Shown: positions 1-5,789 of the stretch, one piece after another
Layout: each line of letters starts with the position of its first letter
Numbering within the stretch: the stretch's first letter is position 1
Source: Erythrobacter sp.
GTDB taxonomy: Bacteria; Pseudomonadota; Alphaproteobacteria; Sphingomonadales; Sphingomonadaceae
DNA length: 6,168 bases
Assembly: GCA_013214365.1 (NCBI GenBank)
Contig: JABSPI010000252.1
Coordinates: 1-6,168, forward strand
Direction: 5' to 3'
Made by a program: the position numbers and the translations under genes
Notes under the pieces: model-generated
The model's input: the letters and a program-made list of their open reading frames with translations, nothing else
Told to the model about the DNA's origin: nothing
The model's database searches: none

Positions 1-14
1 TCTCCCTCCCCCTG

Positions 15-434
15 ATGCTGGTGGATTTGGTCTGCCACCACGGCTTGTCCGCCCTCATTGACATGCACGTGCTTCACCGTTTGGCCGCGGATCAAGGTGA
101 TGCCAGCGCGCAATTCAATCTGGCCACGATGTATGATCTCGGCGAGGGGGTGAAGCGCGATCATGCCGAAGCGGTGCAGTTTTACCGGCTGGCCGCGTCG
201 CAGGGCCATGCCGATGCGCAGCACAATCTCGGGGTCAGCTATGCTTTGGGTGAAGGGGTCTCACGCGATTACCTGCGGGCATATATGTGGTTCAGCATTG
301 CGGCGACTTTGGGAGCCGACAATTCGCGCCAAGCGCGTGAAGCGATCGCGCTGGAACTGACCCCGGTGAAAATCACCAAGGCGCAGCAGCTCGCCGATCA
401 ATGTATGGCAAACGATTACAAAGGTTGCCGGTGA
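15..434 (+). CDS. Sel1-repeat (SLR/TPR-like) protein, possibly 5'-partial
   Basis: Short alpha-solenoid protein of the Sel1-like repeat class, a family that generally acts as a protein-protein interaction scaffold; no partner can be named here. About three repeats of roughly 36 residues are visible: residues 24-59 (AADQGDASAQFNLATMY, then LGEGVKRD), 60-95 (AASQGHADAQHNLGVSY, then LGEGVSRD) and a degenerate third at 96-131. The G-x-A-x-A-Q-x-N-L-x-x-x-Y and GxGVxRD signatures are typical. The frame is open to the first base of the window and neither the ATG at 15 nor the in-frame ATG at 63 has a Shine-Dalgarno sequence, so the true start, and any signal peptide, may lie upstream. The stop is TGA at 432-434. 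It converges on the protease gene, 58 bases away. Family assignment is firm; function and 5' end are not. Confidence 0.85.
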   Translation: MLVDLVCHHGLSALIDMHVLHRLAADQGDASAQFNLATMYDLGEGVKRDHAEAVQFYRLAASQGHADAQHNLGVSYALGEGVSRDYLRAYMWFSIAATLGADNSRQAREAIALELTPVKITKAQQLADQCMANDYKGCR

Positions 435-456
435 TGGCGGTATGCGCGCGGGTGGA

Positions 457-485
457 CGGGTTCGGCCCTCGCGGTCAGGAACCCG
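457..485. terminator. Candidate stem-loop between convergent genes
   Basis: CGGGTTC (457-463) pairs perfectly with GAACCCG (479-485) around a 15-base loop. A competing outer pairing, GCGCGGGT (446-453) with ACCCGCGC (481-488), is also possible. The position between two converging genes fits a two-way terminator. There is no T-run on either side, so intrinsic termination is only weakly supported. Confidence 0.3.
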
Positions 486-492
486 CGCCGCG

Positions 493-1719
493 TCAATAAA
501 GATAGACCGCTTCCAACCGCGCCAGGTCCGCGCCATCGGCATCGATCAAGCGCAATGTGTCGCCCGCAATCGCATAGGATGCGGTCCGCTCCAGCGCAGC
601 CATCAGATCGGCTTCGAGCCGGTCAAATGGCGGCAGGCAGGCGCGCTTGGTGCTGGCGATCGGTCCGAAGCTGAGCGTGTCCGCATCATGGGTGAAGCCG
701 GCCGAAATGCGGTTGCATCCCACAGTCGCGGCGAGCCGGTTCGCGCCGTCTGGCCGGTTGGCGTCTTCTGAGTGCAGCACGATATGCGGCTCGCGGCGAT
801 TGTCGCTCGCGCGCACGTCCTGCCCCGCCAGGTGATCGATCCGCCAATAGGTGTTGGTGAGGGCCGCATCGGGTGTGGGTGTGCCGGGCGGGTTGGGGGA
901 TGTCATGGCGCTGCTGGCTCCGTTGGTAGTGGTGATCCGGGCGATCCAATCGCGCAAGGCGGCGACATCGGTGTAGCGGATATATTCGGTTTCTTGCGTG
1001 CCGGTCGGGCCGGCCTTGACCCCGCCTTTGACCACCCCGGCCAGAGCGTAGGAGGGCGCGCCATCGCCCGCATTCTCCCCGGTCACCGGCACGTAGAGCG
1101 GACCGCCCGAATCGCCATAGCCGGTGCGCTGCACCGCGCCGGGAAGGCCGACGCAAAAATCATGCGAGGGTTCAAAATCGGCCCGCGGCGAATCGCACAA
1201 TTGCGGATCGGCCACCCGCGATGTGTAATATTCCAGTCCCGCCCCTTCGAGCCCCTGTCCCAGCCCCACTGTCACCGTCTCACCGCCCAGTGGCGGGCGG
1301 GCATCGGCGAGGCTGGCCACTTGCGCGCCGTAAATGGTCGCATCGGTTTCCAATTTGAGCAGCACCGCATCGACCCGCTCTTTATCGAGCGGCGCGGGCG
1401 CGAAATGCACTTCGAGAACGCGCAATTTGACCTTGAACGTGCCATCTTCTTGCAGGTTGAGCCCAACCAGGACCGGATCCTCGCCCGAAATATCGAACGC
1501 ATTCTTGCAGTGCAGCGCGCTCAACACCCAGCGCGGCGCGACCAAAGTGGCGCCGCACGCATTCAATTCGCGCCCCTCATGCACGGGATAGGGGCTGATC
1601 GCGCGGATCGAGGCGTAAGAGGGGAAGTGCGAGGGATCGGCCTCGACCCCTTCGATAATTGCCGAGCCAGGCACCGCCCAACACATCAATCCTGCGGCCA
1701 AAATCACTTTCAATTTCAT
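493..1719 (-). CDS. Exported trypsin-family (S1) serine protease with C-terminal META/HslJ-like domain
   Basis: Predicted secreted or periplasmic endopeptidase of 408 residues. The start at 1717-1719 is chosen because a classic Sec signal (MKLK, hydrophobic core, PGSA) begins there and a purine-rich ribosome site lies 6 bases upstream; an upstream in-frame ATG at 1801-1803 would only add a non-signal-like extension. Cleavage after residue 20 would leave IIEG as N-terminus, matching the IVGG start of active chymotrypsin-fold enzymes. The catalytic triad is visible: His70 in SALHC, Asp117 in RVDAVLL, Ser204 in GDSGGP. Cys55-Cys71 and Cys175-Cys189 match two conserved disulfides; the usual Cys before GDSGGP is absent. 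A Pro/Thr-rich linker (about 274-284) leads to a META domain (285-408) with GCNR at 334-337, a second Cys at 361 (STKRAC) and a final beta pattern LRLIDADGADLARLE. META domains occur in HslJ, an outer-envelope stress protein; their role in a protease is unknown. Substrate unknown. Confidence 0.9.
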   Translation of the reverse strand: MKLKVILAAGLMCWAVPGSAIIEGVEADPSHFPSYASIRAISPYPVHEGRELNACGATLVAPRWVLSALHCKNAFDISGEDPVLVGLNLQEDGTFKVKLRVLEVHFAPAPLDKERVDAVLLKLETDATIYGAQVASLADARPPLGGETVTVGLGQGLEGAGLEYYTSRVADPQLCDSPRADFEPSHDFCVGLPGAVQRTGYGDSGGPLYVPVTGENAGDGAPSYALAGVVKGGVKAGPTGTQETEYIRYTDVAALRDWIARITTTNGASSAMTSPNPPGTPTPDAALTNTYWRIDHLAGQDVRASDNRREPHIVLHSEDANRPDGANRLAATVGCNRISAGFTHDADTLSFGPIASTKRACLPPFDRLEADLMAALERTASYAIAGDTLRLIDADGADLARLEAVYLY

Positions 1720-1935
1720 CGCCAACCCTCTCCCTGCCCTGTGCGTGCCATGACTTTTGATCACGCATTGCGGCACGCCGGTTCTACCCCGCGCACAGGC
1801 CATGCGTCCATCCCGCTGCCTGCGCCCCTATCACTATTCTCGGTGTCACCGGGGCGATCAGGGGGGTAACACACTCAAATCACGGCTGATTGGAGCCGAA
1901 TAGGGCAAGGATTAAGGGGCGCGAAGGAGCAGAGT
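1720..1935. promoter_or_regulatory. Divergent intergenic region between protease and sulfatase
   Basis: This 216-base gap must hold the 5' signals of two divergent genes. The sulfatase ribosome site AAGGAG (1924-1929) lies 6 bases before its ATG, and the protease site lies at the other end. I could not pick a -35/-10 pair for either gene with confidence. A small near-palindrome, CGGTG-T-CACCG (1841-1851), sits near the middle, but is short enough to be chance. Confidence 0.5.
1726..1735 (-). promoter_or_regulatory. Ribosome binding site that sets the protease start
   Basis: Read on the minus strand this is AGGGAGAGGG, followed by a 6-base spacer and the ATG at 1719-1717. It supports starting the protease at MKLK rather than 28 codons upstream, where no signal peptide or ribosome site is seen. 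Confidence 0.65.
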
Positions 1936-4398
1936 ATGAACCGCGCTGGCGCAGCTATTTTGGGCATTGGATCCCATTTGCACAGGCCCCGTATTTTTCG
2001 CGCTCTGGGCGGCACCCTAATTGTTTTGACCTGCGCGGTGTTTGCATGGGGCCTGTTGGCGTCTTCACCGGCGCTATCGCAATCGGTTCTGCCCTTTCCC
2101 GATCCGCCTTCGGACAGCGTCGCCAAGCGCACATTGCAGGAATCGGAATACCGCCCCAACCCGCCCGTGTCGCGCCTGCCCGAAAATGCGCCCAATATTC
2201 TGATTGTCTTGATGGATGATGTCGGGCCCGCCCAATCGCGCACCTTTGGGGGCGATATTGCGACCCCGACAATGGATCAGATTGTCGCGCAAGGGATCGC
2301 CTATAACCGGTTCCACACAACCGCTATGTGTTCGCCCACGCGCGCCTCCTTGCTGACCGGGCGCAATCACCACTGGGTTGGCAATGGCCAAATCGCCGAG
2401 CTCGCCAATGATTGGGACGGCTATTCCGGCGTCATTCCCAAGACCAGCGCCACGCTTGCCGAAGTGCTCAAAAATTACGGTTACAGCACCGGCGCATGGG
2501 GCAAATGGCACAACACATCCGCGATCGAGACGACCACTTCGGGCCCGTTTGACAATTGGCCAACGGGTTATGGATTTGAGTATTTCTATGGATTTCTCGC
2601 CGGCGAAGCGTCGCAATGGGAACCCAATCTGGTCCGCAACACAACCTATGTCGATCGCCCCGAAACCTCCGGTGGCAATGCGCATTACCATCTCAGCGAG
2701 GATCTTGCCGATGATGCGATCACCTGGCTGCGCGAGCACAAGGCGTTTGCCCCGGACAAGCCGTTCTTCATGTATTGGGCCCCGGGCGCATCGCATGGCC
2801 CGCACCATGTTCCGCGCGAATGGGCGGACAAATATAGCGGGGTGTTCGATGATGGCTGGGATGCGGCGCGCGAGCGTTATATTGCCGCTGCCAAAGCGAA
2901 GGGGTGGATTCCGCCCGAAGCGCAGCTGACCGCGCGCGCGCCGACCATGGCAGGCTGGCAGGACATCCCCGAACATCAGCGCGATTTTCAACGGCGCCTG
3001 ATGGAAGTCTATGCCGGCTTCACCGAACATGCCGATGTCCAAGCGGGCCGGGTGATCGCTGAACTCGACCGGCTGGGTTACCGTGACAATACGATTGTCA
3101 TCTATATCTGGGGCGACAATGGCGCCTCGGCCGAGGGGCAGAGCGGCACGATCAGCGAGCTGTTGGCCCAAAACAGCATTCCCACCACCACCGATCAACA
3201 TATCGCCGCGGTCGAGGCGCTTGGCGGGCTGGGCGTGCTGGGTTCGGATAAAACCGACAATATGTATCATGCCGGCTGGGCCTGGGCCGGGGCCACGCCC
3301 TACCGCTCGACCAAATTGGTGGCGGCGCATTTTGGCGGAACCCGCAATCCGATGGCGATAAGGTGGCCAGAGCGGATCGCCCCTGATGCCACGCCGCGAT
3401 CGCAATTTCACCATGTCAACGATATCGTCCCGACCATTTACGAGCTGCTCGCGATCACCCCGCCCGATGAGGTGAACGGGTATGCGCAGGACCCGATCCA
3501 CGGCGTCAGCATGGCCTACACGTTCGACGCCCCCGAGGCGCCCGGGCAGCTTAAAACCCAATATTTCGAGATTTTGGGCAGCCGCGGGATCTATCACGAT
3601 GGCTGGTTCGCCAGCGCATTCGGGCCCAGAGCGCCATGGATGCCGGGCGTGCCGCCGGGCTTCTTTGATGCAAATGGCCAATTGGCCTGGACCCCTGACG
3701 ATGATGTGTGGGAGCTGTATAATCTTGAAGAGGATTGGTCGCAGGCCAATGACCTGTCGGCGCAAATGCCCGACAAGCTGGCTGAGATGCAGGCTTTGTT
3801 CGAGCAAGAGCTGGTGCGCAATAAAGGCTACCCGATTGGTGGCGGCCTGTTTGTGCCGATCATGCGGCCCGATCTTAAGCCCTCCACCCCCTATAGCGAG
3901 TGGCAGTTTTCCGGCGATATGCGGCGGATGCCGACCTTTGTCTCACCGCGCATTCAGGCGCAGGCCAACACAGTGGCGATTGATCTGACGGTGCCCGACA
4001 ATCCTGAAGGCGTGCTCTATGCCAAAGGCGGGTTTGCCGGCGGGGTTGCGCTCTATATCCATGATGGCCGCCTGTCCTATGAATACAATCTGTTCGAGAT
4101 CCAGCGCACCCAGATCAAAGCGCAAACCCCGCTCGCGCCCGGTCCGCGCCGGATCGAGGTGATCACCGAAATGGCCGAGGCGGCGCGCTCCATGCCGATC
4201 AAGGTCACCTTATTGGTTGATGGCGAAGAGGTCGCATCGGGGGTTGTTCCGGTGACCGCTCAATTGGGTTTTGCCCCCAATGAGACATTCGATGTGGGGG
4301 TCGATCTGCAATCGCCGGTTTCGCCTGATTATCATGAGGCGGCGCCCTTTGAATTCAATGGCGAGATCGATCGGCTTGAGGTGAAATACACGCCGTAA
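1936..4398 (+). CDS. Exported Cys-type arylsulfatase, large form (820 aa)
   Basis: Sulfate-ester hydrolase of the alkaline-phosphatase superfamily (COG3119 type), predicted periplasmic. AAGGAG at 1924-1929 with a 6-base spacer fixes the ATG. A long basic n-region precedes a hydrophobic segment (about 25-43) and a likely cleavage near ALS/QS (47-49). The sulfatase signature C-x-P-x-R is Cys132-Ser-Pro-Thr-Arg136 followed by ASLLTGR; Cys132 would be oxidised to formylglycine. Other expected residues: Asp94-Asp95 and Asp394-Asn395 for the metal, Lys190 and His192 in GKWH, His287 in SHGPHH, Lys460 in YRSTK. Cys132 is the only cysteine in the predicted mature protein. A beta-rich C-terminal region (about 670-820) extends past the usual 500-550-residue sulfatase core; from memory, large arylsulfatases such as mycobacterial AtsA/AtsD (about 787 aa) share this plan and the segment around FTEHAD and TDNMYHAGWAWAG. 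No formylglycine-generating enzyme or sulfate transporter is in the window. The natural substrate cannot be told. Confidence 0.93.
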   Translation: MNRAGAAILGIGSHLHRPRIFRALGGTLIVLTCAVFAWGLLASSPALSQSVLPFPDPPSDSVAKRTLQESEYRPNPPVSRLPENAPNILIVLMDDVGPAQSRTFGGDIATPTMDQIVAQGIAYNRFHTTAMCSPTRASLLTGRNHHWVGNGQIAELANDWDGYSGVIPKTSATLAEVLKNYGYSTGAWGKWHNTSAIETTTSGPFDNWPTGYGFEYFYGFLAGEASQWEPNLVRNTTYVDRPETSGGNAHYHLSEDLADDAITWLREHKAFAPDKPFFMYWAPGASHGPHHVPREWADKYSGVFDDGWDAARERYIAAAKAKGWIPPEAQLTARAPTMAGWQDIPEHQRDFQRRLMEVYAGFTEHADVQAGRVIAELDRLGYRDNTIVIYIWGDNGASAEGQSGTISELLAQNSIPTTTDQHIAAVEALGGLGVLGSDKTDNMYHAGWAWAGATPYRSTKLVAAHFGGTRNPMAIRWPERIAPDATPRSQFHHVNDIVPTIYELLAITPPDEVNGYAQDPIHGVSMAYTFDAPEAPGQLKTQYFEILGSRGIYHDGWFASAFGPRAPWMPGVPPGFFDANGQLAWTPDDDVWELYNLEEDWSQANDLSAQMPDKLAEMQALFEQELVRNKGYPIGGGLFVPIMRPDLKPSTPYSEWQFSGDMRRMPTFVSPRIQAQANTVAIDLTVPDNPEGVLYAKGGFAGGVALYIHDGRLSYEYNLFEIQRTQIKAQTPLAPGPRRIEVITEMAEAARSMPIKVTLLVDGEEVASGVVPVTAQLGFAPNETFDVGVDLQSPVSPDYHEAAPFEFNGEIDRLEVKYTP

Positions 4399-4421
4399 GC
4401 CGATCGCGCTGCGCGCCCGCA

Positions 4422-4433
4422 GGCATATATGCC
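4422..4433. repeat. 12-bp perfect palindrome 24 bases after the sulfatase stop
   Basis: GGCATATATGCC reads the same on both strands. It is enclosed by CCGC (4417-4420) and GCGG (4437-4440), which could extend it to an imperfect hairpin. A terminator role is possible but there is no T-run directly after it; a protein-binding dyad is the alternative. Confidence 0.4.
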
Positions 4434-4463
4434 CCCGCGGATTGTTTGCCCAACGCGGATTGG

Positions 4464-4484
4464 CCGGGCAGGTCGATTGCCCGG
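4464..4484 (+). terminator. Candidate stem-loop downstream of sulfatase
   Basis: CCGGGCA (4464-4470) and TGCCCGG (4478-4484) form a perfect 7-bp stem with a 7-base loop, followed by ATTGGTT, which is only mildly T-rich. It lies 66 bases after the sulfatase stop. The sequence CGGATTGG flanks it on both sides as a direct repeat (4456-4463 and 4482-4489). Weak intrinsic terminator or structured leader. Confidence 0.35.
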
Positions 4485-4524
4485 ATTGGTTAAGCGGGGG
4501 CTTTGCGCTGGGCAATGTGAGCGC

Positions 4525-4579
4525 CTGCTGGCCCCCTGCCGCCGCCCTGTCGCCCCCCTGTCGCTCTTCTGTCTCTTCG
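4525..4579 (+). repeat. Five tandem 11-base CTG-initial repeats upstream of the lipid kinase
   Basis: Units in order: CTGCTGGCCCC (4525), CTGCCGCCGCC (4536), CTGTCGCCCCC (4547), CTGTCGCTCTT (4558), CTGTCTCTTCG (4569). All five start CTG in exact 11-base register. The last three begin CTGTC, the core of the PhoB half-site (consensus CTGTCAT repeated every 11 bases). The usual A at position 6 is replaced by G or T and the 4-base spacers are not consistently AT-rich. It lies 82 to 136 bases before the kinase ATG. The repeat itself is directly visible; a regulatory role is inference. Confidence 0.6.
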
Positions 4580-4587
4580 GGGCGACA
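4548..4587 (+). other. 9-bp stem-loop overlapping the repeat array
   Basis: TGTCGCCCC (4548-4556) pairs perfectly with GGGGCGACA (4579-4587) around a 22-base pyrimidine-rich loop. If transcribed, this would fold in the leader of the lipid kinase; no T-run follows, so a terminator is unlikely. Confidence 0.35.
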
Positions 4588-4597
4588 CTGGTGCGAA

Positions 4598-4603
4598 TAA
4601 TAC
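4598..4603 (+). promoter_or_regulatory. Possible -10 element for the lipid kinase
   Basis: TAATAC, in the stretch GCGAATAATACGGGG, is the best -10-like hexamer between the repeat array and the kinase start. No good -35 is found 16-18 bases upstream. It begins 22 bases past the last CTGTC-type half-site, against about 10 in classical PhoB promoters. Confidence 0.2.
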
Positions 4604-4660
4604 GGGGTCGCCCGCGATTAGTCATGGTATTAACCAAGCAACAAACGTAAAGGTTCATCC

Positions 4661-5722
4661 ATGGCCACGCCGATCTATGAATTCACGCAACTTCCGCATG
4701 TCGCCAAGGGCGATGCGGTGGATGCGCGCGACCGGCGTCCGCTGGGCCCGGGCGAAGAGCCCAGCGTGGGGGTCATCTACAACCCGCGCAGCCACGGCAA
4801 TCAGGGGGCCGATTTCGATTGCGGGATGAGCCCCAAGGTTCACATCGCCCAGCCCGGCGACCGCTCGCAATTGCCCAAAGCGTTAAGCGAATTTGCCGCG
4901 ACCGGGATCGATTTGCTGGTGATCAATGGCGGCGATGGCACGGTGCGCGACGTGCTGACTTGCGGGGCGACCATTTTCGGCGAGGATTGGCCCGCTATTG
5001 CGGTTCTGCCCAAGGGCAAAACCAATGCGTTGACGGTTGATCTGGGCGTGCCCAATGACTGGACTTTGCAACACGCGATCGACGCGTTCAAAAACGGTTC
5101 GCGGGTCTATCGCCGCCCGATCGAGATCACCACTTTGAGCGAAGCGGGCAAGGATATGCCCGATGATGACCGCTCAAACCGGGTGCTGGGCTTCATTTTG
5201 GGAGCAGGCGCCTTCACCACCGCGACCCAGGCCGGGCAGGGCGCGCACCGTTTGGGCGCGTTCAATTCGATGGCGGTGGCGGTGGCGACCTTTTGGGGCG
5301 TGCTGCAATGGTTTTTCGCCTCGCGCGCCAATTCGTGGCGGCGCGGGGCCAAAATGTCGATCAAGCTGGGCGTTCAGGAAGTCCCGATGGTCCATAGCGG
5401 GCTGGGCGATCCGGAATGGCGTCAATTGCTGTTTTCCTCGACCCTTGAACGCATGCCGGCCGGGGCCAAGCCGTTTGGCCAATTGCGCAGCGGGCTCAAA
5501 CTGGTGGCCACTGACCAGATCAAGCGCCGCTCGGTGTTCACTCTGATCCATCTGCTGCGCGGTGGCACCGCCAATAATCTGCGCGAGCGCGGCTTCCACC
5601 AGCTCAGCACCCCGCAATACACGCTCGAAATCGAGGCCCCGTTCATTCTCGATGGGGAAGCGTTCCCGCCGGGCAAATATTGCATCGGGCAAGGCCCCGA
5701 ACTGGCCTTTGTCAGCCCTTGA
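4661..5722 (+). CDS. DAGK/LCB5-family lipid kinase (diacylglycerol or ceramide kinase-like)
   Basis: Cytosolic or membrane-associated lipid kinase of 353 residues that should transfer phosphate from ATP to a lipid hydroxyl. A stop codon (TAA, 4631-4633) lies in frame upstream, so the ATG at 4661 is the first available; AAAGG at 4649-4653 with a 7-base spacer supports it. The DAGK catalytic domain starts near residue 35: VGVIYNPRSHGNQG (36-49), the nucleotide-binding GGDGT (90-94), LPKGKTNALTVDLGVP (116-131) where many relatives have GTxNDxA, and a C-terminal FILDGE (328-333) matching the conserved DGE. A hydrophobic patch with aromatic residues (about 203-220) could touch the membrane. Substrate is undecided: diacylglycerol, sphingoid base and ceramide kinases share these motifs, and alphaproteobacteria such as Caulobacter use a kinase of this superfamily on ceramide. 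The next gene follows after 63 bases in the same direction, suggesting an operon. Confidence 0.87.
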   Translation: MATPIYEFTQLPHVAKGDAVDARDRRPLGPGEEPSVGVIYNPRSHGNQGADFDCGMSPKVHIAQPGDRSQLPKALSEFAATGIDLLVINGGDGTVRDVLTCGATIFGEDWPAIAVLPKGKTNALTVDLGVPNDWTLQHAIDAFKNGSRVYRRPIEITTLSEAGKDMPDDDRSNRVLGFILGAGAFTTATQAGQGAHRLGAFNSMAVAVATFWGVLQWFFASRANSWRRGAKMSIKLGVQEVPMVHSGLGDPEWRQLLFSSTLERMPAGAKPFGQLRSGLKLVATDQIKRRSVFTLIHLLRGGTANNLRERGFHQLSTPQYTLEIEAPFILDGEAFPPGKYCIGQGPELAFVSP

Positions 5723-5747
5723 CCGGCGGCAACCGAGCGCATTTCCA

Positions 5748-5789
5748 ATGCATATGCACATCCAGAATATGCCCATCGATCTGTCATGA
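5748..5789 (+). other. Possible 13-codon leader ORF overlapping the next start by ATGA
   Basis: An ORF encoding MHMHIQNMPIDLS ends in TGA at 5787-5789, overlapping the downstream ATG at 5786-5788 in the ATGA arrangement typical of translational coupling. No Shine-Dalgarno sequence is seen before its ATG (5748) or its later in-frame ATGs (5754, 5769). It may be chance; it is listed because the downstream gene also lacks a ribosome site. Confidence 0.2.

Noticed and set aside
1720..1803. Longer protease start 28 codons upstream (1801-1803)
   Set aside because: It would bury the Sec signal behind a polar, Arg-rich extension and has no ribosome site; the start at 1719 has both.
1841..1851. CGGTG-T-CACCG near-palindrome in the divergent intergenic region
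   Set aside because: Five-base arms in GC-rich DNA are expected by chance, and no second copy is present nearby.
772..1869. 365-codon plus-strand open frame opposite the protease
   Set aside because: Arg/His/Gly-rich translation with no family motif; the minus strand has a full S1 triad and META domain.
2074..3807. 577-codon open frame on the minus strand, inside the sulfatase gene
   Set aside because: It is a shadow: GC-rich coding DNA often leaves the antisense frame open. The plus strand here carries all sulfatase motifs, a signal peptide and a ribosome site, and the antisense product shows no recognisable domain.
4630..4636. TTAACCA, resembling a CtrA half-site
   Set aside because: There is no correctly spaced TTAA partner: the nearest, TTAG, is 8 rather than 7 bases away. 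A lone half-site is weak evidence.
5781..5787. Perfect CTGTCAT PhoB-like half-site at the nucleotidyltransferase start
   Set aside because: It is a single copy with no second half-site 11 bases away, and it overlaps a start codon, so chance is likelier.
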